NCBI GenBank assembly: GCA_930367215.1
Contig: OV884058.1
Coordinates: 220,948,208-221,012,207 of the forward strand
Direction of reading: 5' to 3'
DNA: 64,000 nt
Origin: Pollenia angustigena
Taxonomy: Eukaryota; Arthropoda; Insecta; Diptera; Polleniidae
Shown: piece after piece, positions 1-11,520 of the stretch
Numbering within the stretch: position 1 is the first letter of the stretch
Layout: each line of letters begins with the position of its first letter
Made by a program: the position numbers and the translations under genes
Notes under the pieces: generated by a model
Seen by the model: only the letters and a program-made list of their open reading frames with translations
Databases searched by the model: none
Told to the model about the DNA's origin: nothing

Positions 1-1047
1 TCAATAAAAAAAATGGTCAAGTTTCTTATTAGCAGTATTTCCCACTTACATGAACATAATCATCCCTATCGTGAATAAAAATTACTTGGGAGTTTTTTCC
101 CTTTTCCCATTTTTACAATTGAATTAACATAGGAAAAATGGGAGAAGGGAAAAAACTCCCAAGTAATTTTTATTCGCGATAGGGGTGAATAAGACCAAGT
201 TTTTTTATAAGCAAACAAAAAAATAATATTTCAGGTAGGAAGAGATCAAAAAAATTAATTTTTTTATGGAATGCTCTGTCCTGTTTTAAACACCTGACAA
301 AAAGTTTATTCTTTATCATTATACATAGCTACTTTTTTAATACTTTTTATGTAATTTTTCGATTTAGTGATGTCAAAAAATTTTAGTGCTTGTTTTAAAT
401 TTTGCAATCTTTCGCGAATTGTAACCATTTTTTTTAAAGCTTTTACGATTTTTAATAAATATAAGACTATGCTATCATACCGCTGTTACCAAATATTTGG
501 GAATTTCCGCTAATTAAGCAATTATTACCTCTTGTTTTCATTCCTGTTAGGGCACTCTCAACACTGTCGATTCAAAAGGAGGCGAAAAGTTGAAAACCTT
601 TTGCCATTATTAAGGGCGAATTTTTTTGAATAAAACATGCTACTCTTTAAGAGAGCAAAACACCAAATTGCATTTTTTTAATAAAATGTCAAATTTTTGT
701 TTTAAAAAGGAACCACCGTAAAAAATAGCAAGTATTTATATGAGTTATGTTTGCTTTTAGGGAAATTGTACTTTACTATCAAAAATCAAGGAGAAGAAAG
801 CATGGAATTGTAAGTTTATACTTTGAGTCTGTTCCATATCAAGCAATGCTTATTTGGAAAACATTTGTTTAGCACTTCTGTTCGGCAGTGTTGACAAAAA
901 AAAAATGTGAGAGCTATTTCCAAAAAAGGGTCAAAAAGTGTCACAAAATAGGTGATAATGATACAAAAGTATAATTTAAAAAAAGGGTCATAAAAGGTAT
1001 CAACACCGTCGAAAAAGGGTCAAATTGATATCACAACGGTAACGCTG
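1..1047 (+). mobile_element. Non-autonomous hAT-type element, AAAAAGGG family, copy A (left end outside window)
   Basis: This stretch matches 14782-15780 over almost its whole length, with the same order of landmarks. It ends in CAACGGTAACGCTG, the counterpart of the right terminus of the complete copy. Near the end it carries iterated AAAAAGGGTCA-like strings. No coding potential is visible. The left terminus lies before base 1, so the target duplication cannot be checked; the right flank CTTGCAAT (1048-1055) would be its partner. It interrupts a mariner relic (1048-1235). Confidence 0.85.
61..188. mobile_element. Hairpin MITE nested in copy A
   Basis: Two arms of about 55 bp (61-117 and 131-187) are near-perfect reverse complements, starting CCCTATCGTGAATAAAAATT. 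The related copy at 14782-15780 lacks this block at the same position, so it is an insertion. It is only about 128 bp and nearly all hairpin, with no ORF. A target duplication is not clear. Confidence 0.8.
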
Positions 1048-1235
1048 CTTGCAATGCTTTTGGCTGATCTTCACTCCAAAATCGACAATTCTGCTTATTA
1101 ACGTACCCATTTAGTGGGTCGATTAAACTGACCATAAAATGGAAGAAGCGCGCGATGAACTTTCTTAACAGAGCACGGATTTTGATAATTAAATTCAATC
1201 ATTTCCAAGCGTTGTTCGTTTGTAAGACGATTCAT
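1048..1235 (-). pseudogene. Mariner-superfamily transposase relic, internally deleted
   Basis: On the minus strand an ATG at 1235 opens MNRLTNEQRLEMIEFNYQN, typical of the N-terminal helix-turn-helix of a mariner-type transposase, followed by FYGQFNRPT. The reading then jumps, in another frame, to GYVNKQNCRFWSEDQP, which belongs to the catalytic core far downstream in full-length relatives. About a hundred residues are therefore missing, including the first catalytic Asp. The relic is cut off at 1048 by the hAT-type element. The related copy at 24973-25673 keeps more of the catalytic domain. Confidence 0.75.
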
Positions 1236-1239
1236 GGTT

Positions 1240-2035
1240 AAATTATAGACCAAATTGAAGATGTTTGACAGTGAAACAAAACACGAAACGTGCGTCAGCT
1301 GTTTAGACCAGTGTTGCGAAAAAGATACTAGCTAAAAAATCACCCGATATTACAGTACTGTAGATCTGATTTTAAAACTAACCCGTTGTTTAATTAAGGC
1401 AAAAACTACTTAATAAATCTTTAAACGAAAATATTTTTTTTTGCTCTTTAATAACGCTTAAATAAAAAAATCGTTTTTCACACGATGGACAAAACAAAGT
1501 GGTTGTTTCTGATAGATTCGATAAAGTACGTCCACTAATTAAATTGATTTTATTCGAAAGTATAAGCAGCTTGTTATATTTAAAGCGTACTTGTTATAAG
1601 AGGAGCAAATACTTATGGCCGATTCATCGATTTCGAACGAAGCAAAATAAGAAAAGAAACACACTTGTTTTAATAAAGTTGGTTTTCCTGCGGCAAAAAC
1701 ACACTCACTTCACATACGCACCGCACACACATGCGTTATCGGTTTTCAACCAAACTTCCTATAAACCATATATGGGCCACTGCCTACGTAGTGTATAAGT
1801 TTGGTTGAAATCGCACGAAGCGTTTATGAGAAGTTCGGCGACGTACATATACGGACTTATTTTTATATACATATATAGATATTTCCTACATTCTTAAAGT
1901 ACAGTACAAAAAGAAACTTAGAAATTCGGAAATAAATTTTTTGCAAAATATTCTGTGCTGAGCTTTGCTAGGATGACCTAACAACAAAAGAGACTTTCGA
2001 TAATAACGCAAACAACCCTTTAACAGAATCAGAGT
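1240..2035. other. No gene recognised; single-copy-looking block
   Basis: I find no duplicate of this stretch elsewhere in the window and no convincing protein. An open frame at 1499-1798 codes for 99 residues with no recognisable motif and is probably chance. A TATA-rich string near 1859-1875, followed by sequence of mixed composition, could be promoter-like, but nothing confirms it. Confidence 0.3.
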
Positions 2036-2039
2036 AAAC

Positions 2040-2779
2040 CATTTGAAGTGTTAAAAATTTAAAAAAATTAAAACCGGACTTTAATGGCATAATGGAAGAT
2101 TTTTAGTTTAGTTTAGTAGAGAAAAGATAGCAAAAAAGTTTTTAAAACAAACTCGGTGAAATTAAAGAATAATTTCGTTTGTAATACAAAATTTTAAAAA
2201 CGTAAGCAAAAATATTTTTTGAATGAAAATTTGTGCGATAAACAACATTTTTTTCAACTTTTTAAATTTGATTTAAGATGTTTTGTCAAAATGCCACAGA
2301 TATTATACGTTACTTTCGATTTCTCCAACATCTACGATAAATGAAAGAGTGCTTTCCAAGTGAAGTTTATTCGAAACAAATGAAAAGAATCGCCTAAATC
2401 CATAACATAAAAACCAAATATTTTTTCTAAAAAATTATTTTATAAGATCTCCTTAAACTATTGAAATAACTAAAAAATGATCTCACAGCATCAATTAAAA
2501 AATATGTATTACATATTTATGAATTATTTTTTTGTTTGAGATCAAGAAATGTTGTGCTTGTTTTGTTATTGTTGTTTTTTTTTTACTAATAAACTCCAAA
2601 TAATAAAAATATTTGCATTTTTATTTAATGAAATTACTAAATTTATAAGAAAAACATTATTAATCGGTTAACCGATCAAAAACAAAATTAACCGATTATC
2701 AACCGATTAAACCAAAACCTCGGTTAATTAATCGAGCGATTAACCGATTAAAGCAAAAGCCCGATTAAATGAATAGCCT
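2040..2779. mobile_element. Right-end relic of a hAT-type element with AACCGATTA repeats
   Basis: The right part (2660-2779) carries repeated AACCGATTA-like strings and ends in GAATAGCCTA, the reverse complement of a TAGGNTATTC terminus like the one at 13784. The left part (about 2080-2370) resembles the stretch before the hAT transposase relic at 23628. This suggests an internally deleted copy of the same family. The left terminus is missing. Confidence 0.5.
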
Positions 2780-3052
2780 AGTATTAACTGTGCTAAAATG
2801 AAAAGTTTTGACAAAATACAGATGCTTGCCGCTCTTATTTATGTAGCTCATTAACATTTTTTGGCAAGTAATAACTGTCGCGTTTGGTAAATACTCGCCA
2901 ATTTGTCTGCAAAATTTGTGTGAGAAAGTTCCCACTTTGAACTGTCAAATAATCTCACGAACAAAAATGGGGTGAGAAAAGCTTTACAAGAAAATATATT
3001 AAAATGCAATGAATAAAAACACGGAAGACATAAGTACTTTGTTCTTGGTTGT

Positions 3053-3330
3053 AAAGGGTGTTTTTAAGAGTGTCACAACTTTGAGTTGGCATCATTGCTT
3101 TATTTGAGCACCCATTTTACAGCGGATAGTTGCTTTTTGTTCAGTTTGCTTTGAAATTTCATAATGAAAAGACTTACACCAGAGCAACGCGTGCACATGG
3201 CAGAAATCATATTTAAACATGAATTTCATAAAATTTTCTTTCCTATAAAGCCCATTTCGTAAATATCAAAAATATATTTCCTTGTTGTATTATGGTTTAA
3301 ACTTGTACCACTCTATAAAAAACATCCTTT
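3053..3330 (+). mobile_element. Mariner-derived MITE with fused transposase ends
   Basis: Termini AAGGGTGTTTTTAAGAGTG and (reverse complement) AAGGATGTTTTTTATAGAGTG form imperfect inverted repeats. Between them an ATG at 3164 opens MKRLTPEQRVHMAEIIFKHE, ending at a stop near 3264. The first nine residues resemble a mariner transposase start and the rest resembles a C-terminus of the type ...ADIIFKT, so the core has been deleted. The block is absent from MITE copy 2 at the matching point, which supports insertion. A TA duplication is present on the left but unclear on the right. Confidence 0.6.
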
Positions 3331-3362
3331 CGGTATTATTTCACTGTTTAATTACTTTGCTT

Positions 3363-3725
3363 TTACCCCGGCTCTCCACGTAGCAATATTTATTGCGGCA
3401 AACTTCAAATTTGATTGATACATTAAATTTACGACGTGTGGACCGCATACTAACATGAGTAGCAATTTATTGCCATGAGTGGCAATTTATTGTGCAATTA
3501 TTGCTCTTCTAATTGCTTGAGCACAAATTGCTTAGCAATCTGCTGTAATATGAGTTGCCATTTATCTGACAGTACATTTCTCTGTACGTTTGTTAACGGC
3601 AAAGCAATTTCACGTGTTCTCCAGCAATATATATAATCAGCAATTATTGCGCCATTATTCTACCGAGGTTTTTGCTTGTGCTTAGCATAAAAATTGCTAG
3701 GTGGTGACACATCATAAACATCTTT
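3363..3725. mobile_element. Element with iterated GCAATTTATTGC palindromes
   Basis: This insertion is absent from MITE copy 2. It contains many TAGCAATTTATTGC-like strings and its ends share CAC(C/G)TAGCAAT-T-TTAT in inverted orientation. No ORF. Boundaries are good to about 10-20 bp. Confidence 0.45.
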
Positions 3726-4085
3726 CAAAAATATGCGAATGTTTTTAAACCCATTTTGTAAACAAGCATTAAAGTCGCACTTGATATTATTTGGTATAGC
3801 CGACGGTTGTTTTTTCGCCGCTGTCGTTGAACATTTTCAATTTCAGCAAATTTTGGCCGACCTAAAAGATATGTGTCACTGGCAATCTCAACGTCTGCAA
3901 TTTCGCATCGGCTTCGAGTAGAATATTTTGACATTTATAACGTTACGAAGTAATCTCTTTTGATAGTTTTCGACATGAGTTACAGACACACTCTTTTCTC
4001 ACTTTTCGAGAAACGATGGAATATTTTATTTCAGATATTTTTGATGCGTGAAGTTCTGACCAAAGTTACAGAACATGGCTACAGA

Positions 4086-5028
4086 TAAACTTTAAAATGC
4101 ATTTTTCTTTATATTAGTACTAAAAAATTAACCTCAATTCACCTTCCAAGCCTAGTGTAAGTAGAAGTCGTGAGTGGAAGGATCATACTCTGTTAACCAA
4201 ATTTCGAAATTCTAGCGAAATTAAGTCGTTATAACAGGAACGACAATCTTAATTGCAATAAGTAATTCCTTTCAAATTCGGCTTAACATTACATCAATTA
4301 CAATTTTCTTCAAATTATTATTATTTTTTTTTTTTTTGAATTAAGAAATCCTGCTTAAAATGTTAAAGCATTTCCTTTTCGAGTCCAAATTTAATTACTA
4401 TATATCCCTACTGATATGTTTCAGGGCATATATTTTTTGTATATAAAAGTGGAAAGAAAAGTGGAGAAAACCAGCTTTGCCACTGTCCTGCGCTGACTAG
4501 GAATATTCCACCGGAGTTCTTACTGGTTAGATGCTCAGCTGGTTAAAAAAGTGTCAAATTCGTGAGCAGTGCAGTTAAAAACACGAATTAACTCTTTTGC
4601 TTTGTGCCCCAGTGATGTCTGCTTGGTACTTTACAAAGTATAAAATGCGGAAAAATACGATTTCAATATATACAAACATGCAACGCCAACCTCCACCCAG
4701 TTACTAAGTATATTGAGTATGAAATGCGTATCCTTGACACAACCTGTAAACTGCTATAATAAACATTCACACACTAACCAAACATACACACACACAGTCA
4801 TTCTTGTATTTTTTGAGTCAATATTTCTTTTTCCATTTCAATTTTTTTTTTTTTTTTGTTTATTTTGGGTGTTGTTTTGAGTTTATGTCTTTTTACTGGT
4901 TGCACTTTTATAAATTGTTGCACATTCCTCTTTTTCGGATTTTCGTTTTTATTGTTTTTTCTTCAACTAAACAAGCATCAAAATACATTTACAATAAAAA
5001 CACAGTGTGCACTTTGTATAAAATGTGC
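4086..5028. other. No gene recognised
   Basis: AT-rich sequence with a CA-rich run near 4760-4798 and a long T run near 4848. No second copy seen in the window. Overlapping open frames at 4804-5119 are low-complexity Phe-rich translations and are not credible genes. The flank continues unbroken after the element at 5037-6088, so this is the older host sequence. Confidence 0.35.
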
Positions 5029-5036
5029 TCTGGATG

Positions 5037-6088
5037 CAGGGTTGTTAGATGTGACGATTTTTCGTCATTTTGACGATTTTTTTGTGAAAATACATAAAAT
5101 GACGATTGACGATTTTTAAACTAAAAGTAACAGTGTAATGACGATTTTCTGGCATCAATAAAACACTGATAAAAAAATATTTACAATTATATTGGGAACA
5201 GTTCAAAACGTAAAAATCATTTTTCGAAATAGAAAAATTATTAGAAATTAAACAAAAAAAGTTCTTCCCCCATCACAAGCCACGTGGTTTTCATTAAATT
5301 AATGCCATCGATACGGCAAAAAATATACACTAGAGCCCCGATTTTCGTCGGTCCTATTTGGTCCGCTTTTTAAAACTTGGTTAAATCCGCTTTGCGTTTT
5401 AATGATTTCGATTTGCGTAGCTACATACGATTTCATTTTTTCTCTGAAGTCATAATCATATGTGAAGAATTTTTCTATTTGTGTGTAAAAAGCCGAATTC
5501 CCATTTAATTCTGTTAGCTAAGTTAGGAAGTAAGAAGTTAGTCCTTAATAAGAAGTTGTGTAGAAAAATGAGTGCAAAGTGGACGTCATAAAACGTTTAA
5601 AGTCGGGTAAAAAGACTGTTGATATTGACAGAACCCTTGGTTTATCATCTTCAACAGTAAAAACAATTTGCATTAGTGATAGCGCAAAAAATTAATCATT
5701 TAAAGATAGCTCGAGTTAATAGCAAATAAGATTTTATTTTTTATTTAATGTTTTTGTGAATATGGATAAATGAAATAAATAAATGTTTGTTATGTTTTTA
5801 TGAAAATATATTTTTTCTTATGTATTTATTTTCAAATGATAAATATATTTCAGCCCACTTGCTGAAATAAATAGAATATTACTTAACCATATCACTTTCT
5901 TTATCATAAATATAATTTCTTGCTAAAAATTTATATTTTTGAACCACTCAGTGCAATAAATTGTCTCCAATTTGTAAAGTTTAAGTATTTGACGATTTGT
6001 TGACGATTTTGTTAACTGTTCATGACGATTTTGACGAATTTTGTTAAAACTTTTGACGATTTTTGAAGAAAAAAGCCTAACAACTCTG
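5037..6088. mobile_element. Non-autonomous hAT-type element, GACGATTTTT family
   Basis: Termini CAGGGTTGTTAG and CTAACAACTCTG are inverted repeats. They are flanked by the exact 8-bp duplication TCTGGATG (5029-5036 and 6089-6096). GACGATTTTT is iterated just inside both ends in both orientations. The middle is unrelated filler that includes a pogo-like relic at 5579-5695. No hAT transposase remains. Terminus and 8-bp duplication are hallmarks of the hAT superfamily. Confidence 0.9.
5579..5695 (+). pseudogene. Pogo/Tigger-like transposase N-terminal fragment
   Basis: A 38-codon stretch reads DVIKRLKSGKKTVDI then LGLSSSTVKTI, the pattern of the first helix-turn-helix (CENP-B/Psq type) of pogo-family transposases, where KxxVIxxLxxGxxxxxIAxxxGLSxSTVxxI is usual. 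A nearby ATG at 5568 is out of frame with it. The rest of the protein is absent. It sits inside the hAT-type element 5037-6088, presumably as a nested older insertion beginning near 5330. Confidence 0.6.
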
Positions 6089-6096
6089 TCTGGATG

Positions 6097-7078
6097 CAAC
6101 AAACACATGAGAACCACCGACCAAACAACCAACCATCCATCCGACCGACCAACCACCTTTTTTATATCCACATATTTTAAGAGATTTTAGATTGTATGTT
6201 TAGATGGAAATTGTTATTAAGTCTGCCTCAAACAAAAAAAAAAAAAAAAATGCAAAAAAAGAAGAAGAGGAATGAATATCCTTAGTTATTTGGGTACGTA
6301 TTTGATTTACCACAATATTGGTGAATTACAAAATGTTGTTAGTAACTTGTATATCTACGTACATACGTATGAAGGTACAATAGATAACTTTGTATGTTTG
6401 TACTCCTGTTAAGTATGTTTGCAAGTTGCAATATTTATTTGAAAAACATGGATTTAAGTGTGTTTAGAATTTAAGTTGATACCAATTTAAAACAAATTAA
6501 AGTTAATATGTAGTTTGTTCAGAAGATTTCTTCCTCAAGAAATTTAAAGTAGCAGTGAACAAAAAGACATAATATGAGTTAATTAATATTTTTGCATTAA
6601 AATAATTTTTCTTATGGAAATTAAAACTTCTTGTTACCATCAGCAGATCATAGGATAAGCCTTTTGACACTAATGAGATCTAATGAGATGTCTCTATGAT
6701 AATTTTGAAAACTAAAAAGAATTATTGAACGAGCTTGCTGACAAAGCGGGACGAAAAGTTGCCTACTATGACCTGCAGAGGGCCGGTTTCACACAGAGTC
6801 TTAAGTTACCGATTAGGGATTTCCGAATTCAGAATTTTGAATCCAGCATTTCAAGGAATACTAATATATCAATTACTGAAAACAAAAGTTGTTTTACTAT
6901 ATTTAACAGCAGTTTATTTTAACTATTGGGGTATTCAAGAGATGTGCTATCATGTTATATTGTCATAATGTTCTAACATTTTACAATGGCTTAAGAATAT
7001 TGTTGTTGCTTTGTAAACAAAAAGTGTCTTAAATTAATAGAACTGTGCTGGATATATTCATTGTGCTGTCGTATTTAA
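6097..7078. other. No gene; last part is an old dispersed repeat
   Basis: Up to about 6920 I see only AT-rich unique-looking sequence, with CCAACCATCC-like strings at 6120-6150. From 6925 to 7078 the sequence resembles 33300-33420, and its continuation resurfaces after the LINE at about 10960-11060, so the LINE split an older repeat. Confidence 0.4.
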
Positions 7079-7198
7079 TCAGAAGAGACCAGCGCTGAGC
7101 CGCTGAGCAGTGCCGCGTTAGTTTTTGTAGCCGTCGCCGTTTATTTAAACGAAAATCTAACAGTTCACAATCATAAAATATTTAGAGAGGCACTAAAG

Positions 7199-7327
7199 AT
7201 GAGAAATGACAATAAAATAAAATTAACGTTTACTATGCGTGGTTTTGTCTATGTGAAAAAACTTGTGACAGATGACGCGATTCTGATTGAGTTTTCTGAA
7301 GATCTAAGGCAATTTTTTCGAGAATAA
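7199..7327 (+). pseudogene. LINE ORF1 C-terminal remnant
   Basis: A 42-residue frame (open from 7163) reads ...KIKLTFTMRGFVYVKK...FSEDLRQFF and stops at 7325. A hydrophobic strand followed by G-x-VYVKK and an acidic-hydrophobic tail is typical of the C-terminus of ORF1 proteins in CR1-like LINEs. Its place, 180 bp before ORF2, fits. The N-terminal part is missing, so an internal deletion is likely. The identification is by pattern only. Confidence 0.45.
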
Positions 7328-7506
7328 TATTAGAAAACAAGTAACTTGTTCGTCTTACAGTGCTGCCACAATTTTATATTTACATTCTTACTTTTTTAAG
7401 ATTAGCGTTTAATATTTATTTACTAATTGTTTTTAGTTTTTAAAAAATTTTCCTTTAATCAATTCCAGTTTTTTTGAATTTTATTGCGTTGCATTAGGCT
7501 ATCATT

Positions 7507-10273
7507 ATGATAAATCTATCACATGATCAAGTTGGTTCTAGAGATGGAAATTATAACATGGTTCGTATACTGGCTAACCAGAAGCATGGTTTTAGAATTT
7601 GTCATATCAATGCGCAAAGTTTATGTCCTAAGCTTGATGAATTTCGATATTCATTTGAAAATTCTGGAGTTGACGCTATATGTATATCCGAAACGTGGTT
7701 TTCTGATAGAATAGCGGACAACATGTACAATCTGAATGGGTACCGAATTTTTAGATCTGACAGGAATAGTCATGCTGGAGGTGTGGCAATCTACATTAGG
7801 GACACTATACCATGTAAACTTGTTTGTTCGTACAATGTGTCCGGTGATGTGGAATTTTTGTTTATTGATGTTAGCTATGGTGGTGAGAAGATACTTCTTG
7901 GGTTTGTCTACAGACCAAGCAAGAATCTGAAAATGGGCACTCTCATTGATAAGTTGGAACTTTTGTCTGTATCCTACTCTGAAGTTGTTATTGGAGGCGA
8001 TTTCAATAGCAACTTGCTTGAGAATATGGCAAGTGTAACAAACGCAATGTCCCTGTTTAACATATCTGCCGTCAATACTACTAGGCCCACACACTTTACA
8101 ACCACAAATAGTACCCTACTGGATATATTCTTTGTAAGTAATATTAGAAAAGTTTTGCTTTATGAACAATTGGCTGCGTCTGCTTTCTCGAAACATGACC
8201 TTATTTTCATCACATATAATTTTGCTATCAAAAATGTAGCAAAAAAAATTACTTATCGTGATTTTAATAATATCAACTTCATGGCTTTGGAAAGTGATCT
8301 TAATAACACTGTTTGGGACAATATTTTCTTTTTACACATGGTTAATGAACAACTAACTTTTCTTAACACTCACATCCTTCGGATTTACAATAACCATGTC
8401 CCACTTAAGAATAAAACTATCGGAAATAGAACAACACCTTGGTTCAATAGTAAAACTAATTTGTTAACTACACATCGTGACAACATGTACAATATGTGGA
8501 AACGATATAAAAGTTCAGAGTACAAACAGGCATATCGTAATGCTAGAAAAGCTGTTGTTTCCAAGATAAGGCATGACAAATCAACTTATTATTTTAACAA
8601 ATTTAATACTGCAGTCGACGGTGAAAAAACTTGAAAACTTATTCGTGATATTGGCATTGGTAAGTCAACTGTCAGGACAGTGGATGCTGACTTCAACTTG
8701 TTGAACGAAACCTTTGTTAACATCCCTCTGCCAAATGTTCAAACTGACTACTATGAAAAACTCACTTTCCCCGACACAAGTATAAGTGAATTTAATTTCC
8801 GCTGCCTAGACCTGTTTGAAGTAGTTGAAGGTTTATTTTCAGTTAAATGTTACGCTGTTGGCTTAGATGATATTAACCCTAGATTTGTGCGAATAATCTT
8901 GCCTTGGAAGGTCAGTTTTGTCACCCACTTATTTAATACGATTATTACCACCAGCACTTTTCCAATGGATTGGAAACATGCCAAAATAGTTCCCGTGCCT
9001 AAGGCTGGCAATGAGTACCGACCTATTGCAATCCTTCCCTTTTTATCCAAAGTATTTGAACGACTGTTACATAAGCAGATTTCTGAGTATGTTAACGAGA
9101 ACCATCTATTAACTGATCGTCAGTCCGGTTTTAGGCCACAGCATAGCTTTGTTACTGTCTTATCAGATGTGATAGAGGAAATCCGGGGAAACTTGGATGG
9201 AAGTAAAATATCGTTTCTGGTTCTACTGGACCATTCAAAGGCATTTGATACAGTTCATCATTAAATTTTATGTCTAAAATTGTCAAAAATGTTTAACTTC
9301 TCCATACTTGCTGTGAGGCTGATGTTGTCGTATCTTATAAACATATCTCAATCCGTCACCAATGGTGAATCTATTTCAAATCCGTTACGGGTCACAAGAG
9401 GTGTTCCACAGGGTTCAATACTCGGACCCCTACTTTATTCGTTATATTTGAATGATCTTCCCCAACAAATCCGTTTTTGCAATGTTCAGATGTATGCTGA
9501 CGACGTTCAGCTGTATCTAAGTAGTACCAAGGAGCTATTTTTGTCTAAGGTGCCGGAGCTGAATTATCATCTCAATAATATTTTCGTTTGGGTTTCAGCA
9601 AATGGCTTACGACTTAATCCAGGGAAATCTAAATGCTTAGTTATTAGCAAGAACATATTAGGGATAGACGATGAGGTGAATATTTTCTTGGGAGGGTAAA
9701 AAAATTGACATTGTAAGTAAAGCTAAGAATTTAGGTGTAAAATTTAATAAGCGTTTAACTTGGTCTGATCATATTATACGAGTCTGTGGTAGAACCTACG
9801 GCATGTTACCGAGCTTATGGGTAACCCAATACTTTACTCCGCCGAAAGTTAGATTATTACTTGCGAAAACATATTTATTATCAACGCTTTTATATTCATC
9901 CGAAATATATGCTGGTTGTAACTCAAGGGATACGAGGAAACTTAAAACAACTTTTAACAACATCGTAAGATACGTTTTCGGACTCAGAAAAATTTGATAA
10001 TGTTTCACTATTCTCCATTCGTATATTCAATATTACATTTGATAACTTCCTAATTTTCAAAAACTTAATATTTCTTTATAAAGTTATAATGGCAAAGGAA
10101 CCAAAGTATCTCTTTGATCGCTTTTGTTGATTCAATTTGGATATCGTAGCCACGCTTCTGAATGTCAGTTCTTAATTCTTAGCATCCGTCTCTGGAATGA
10201 ACTTCCTGATAATTTGCAGACTACCAGCAACGCAATGAGGTTCAGAAAATTACTTAAAGAACATCTTTCGTAA
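7507..10273 (+). pseudogene. LINE ORF2: apurinic-type endonuclease plus reverse transcriptase, broken
   Basis: The product would nick target DNA and copy element RNA in place. The endonuclease domain (7570-8230) shows HINAQSL, SETWF, GGDFNSN and SKHDLI. The reverse transcriptase (8840-9690) shows YRPIAILPFLSKVFERLL, QSGFRPQHS, DHSKAFDTV, GVPQGSILGPLL and the catalytic YADD near 9500. A C-terminal LWNELPDNL-type tail ends at 10271. Breaks: in-frame TGA at 8632 (where Trp is expected), TAA at 9262, a one-base insertion near 9697, another near 9985, and a frame change near 10127. Apart from these the frame is continuous, so the copy is fairly young. Confidence 0.9.
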
Positions 10274-10761
10274 ATTTTATTAATGATGTAGCAATATTCT
10301 ATGTAAAATAGTTAAAACGTTATTTTTTAATTTTGTTTTTTTTTTTTATTTATTTAATTTTTAATTATTTTTCATTAATTTATAATTATTTAAATTTAAT
10401 TAAATCAATGTATGGTTAACTTTTCAGATTCTAATACTGTAATTTATAAGATATTATGTCTTGTTGTGTTAGAAAATCATATTTAATAAATACAAATACA
10501 AATGATATAGTTTTATCCGGATAACATCTGTATTTAACCTGCGGCTAGCAATTTTTGCAACAAATCACTTGCGACATCAAATTAGATCGGCTTAGGACTC
10601 GGCTGTTTGCTAAACAAACAAAATAAAATTTATTTGTGATTTGCGCCTGAAAATTAGAAAATAGTCAGGTAAAATATTATTAAATTTATTAATTCATGGA
10701 TAAGAACTAAAAAATATTCTTATTTTAGGTAAATATAAATATTTTTTTATATTTGTTTTAA

Positions 10762-10954
10762 AGGCCCAAATACATTGATCAAAATACTCATCAAGCATTG
10801 TGGTAGTATTAGTGAAAATATGTTTGTATGTGTCACACCGACGATGCTGGATAAAAAATCAAAAAATTTAGATATTACGGCGAATATTACGTCAAGCACA
10901 CGTACACGATGAATTCGCCGGCTGGACAAGCATTTGACAAATGTATTTGGGCCT
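10762..10954. mobile_element. PIF/Harbinger-like MITE, AGGCCCAAATAC family
   Basis: Inverted termini AGGCCCAAATACATT, flanked by an exact TAA duplication (10759-10761 and 10955-10957). About 193 bp with no coding capacity. It lies between the LINE end and the right half of the older repeat. Confidence 0.75.
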
Positions 10955-10957
10955 TAA

Positions 10958-11319
10958 TACAGCTGATTTAAATTCAAAATAGCACACTAAATTATGAGGG
11001 GTTGCTCACAACAGTCGTATTTTTTTATGTTATTATTTTAAGACATATGAATTTATGACACCTTGTGAATCCCCTATATGCATCTTAGTAAAGAATATAT
11101 CAAAATAAGCAAGCTATGGTAAAAGTTAATTATTACACAAAAATTACGAAAAATCGCAAAAAAAAAATAGTCATACTTCTTATGCAAACTTTGACAAATT
11201 CGTGTGTAAAATTTTTGGGCTACAATTTAAACAAATATCAAATTTCACTAAATTATCTCCAAAATTAAATTAAATTAAACCTTTTCTCAAACGATAAACG
11301 CTTGATATCTATTTGAAAA
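10958..11319. repeat. Right half of the dispersed repeat split by the LINE
   Basis: The stretch including GAGGGGTTGCTCA and TATTATTTTAAGACATATGA matches 33440-33510. The left half of the same repeat stands at 6925-7078. No gene is seen. Confidence 0.5.
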
Positions 11320-11515
11320 CCATAGCATTCCCCCGGTAGACTAGCTGGTAGAGAGCTTGTCTATCAGCGCCGGGGTTGCAGGTTCGATTCCCGCCAGAGA
11401 CTCTGGTTTCTTTCCTGCAGACACACGTAGAGCTTCGCGGGATTAGCGTAGGGAATTAAAAAAAAAATAAAAACAAATTAAAAAAAATAAAAAAACAAAA
11501 AGCGAAAAATTATTT
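11320..11515 (+). mobile_element. tRNA-derived SINE, copy 1
   Basis: The head has a box-A-like string (TAGCTGGTAGAGAGC, near 11340) and a perfect box-B-like GGTTCGATTCC (near 11383), the internal RNA polymerase III promoter of tRNA-derived SINEs. The body ends with AGAGCTTCGCGGGATTAGC GTAGGGAATT and an A-rich tail. A shorter second copy lies at 61583-61675. It abuts the 5'-truncated LINE 2, which may have the same or a related 3' tail. Confidence 0.75.
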
Positions 11516-11520
11516 TCAAA

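Larger units (their letters stand above)
2860..4085 (-). mobile_element. MITE copy 1, interrupted by two other elements
   Basis: Segments 2866-3050, 3335-3362 and 3727-4075 match, in order and inverted, the uninterrupted copy at 49905-50630, including CAGAACATGG near the outer end. The two gaps are insertions described separately (3053-3330 and 3363-3725). A 62-69 residue open frame on either strand around 3725-3934 lies in the repeat and is not a gene. Confidence 0.65.
7079..10505 (+). mobile_element. Non-LTR retrotransposon (LINE), CR1/Jockey-type, decayed
   Basis: The element has a GC-richer leader (7085-7150), a remnant of ORF1, a nearly full ORF2 with endonuclease and reverse transcriptase, and a 3' end of repeated AAATAC units (10485-10505), as many LINEs show. 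It is dead through stops and frameshifts. Its insertion splits an older dispersed repeat (left half 6925-7078, right half from 10958). No clear target duplication. Assignment to a clade (CR1, Kiri or Daphne-like) would need an alignment. Confidence 0.85.

Noticed and set aside
11330..11405. Functional tRNA gene
   Set aside because: Boxes A and B are present, but the clover-leaf does not close and the same tail recurs at 61583, so a SINE fits better.
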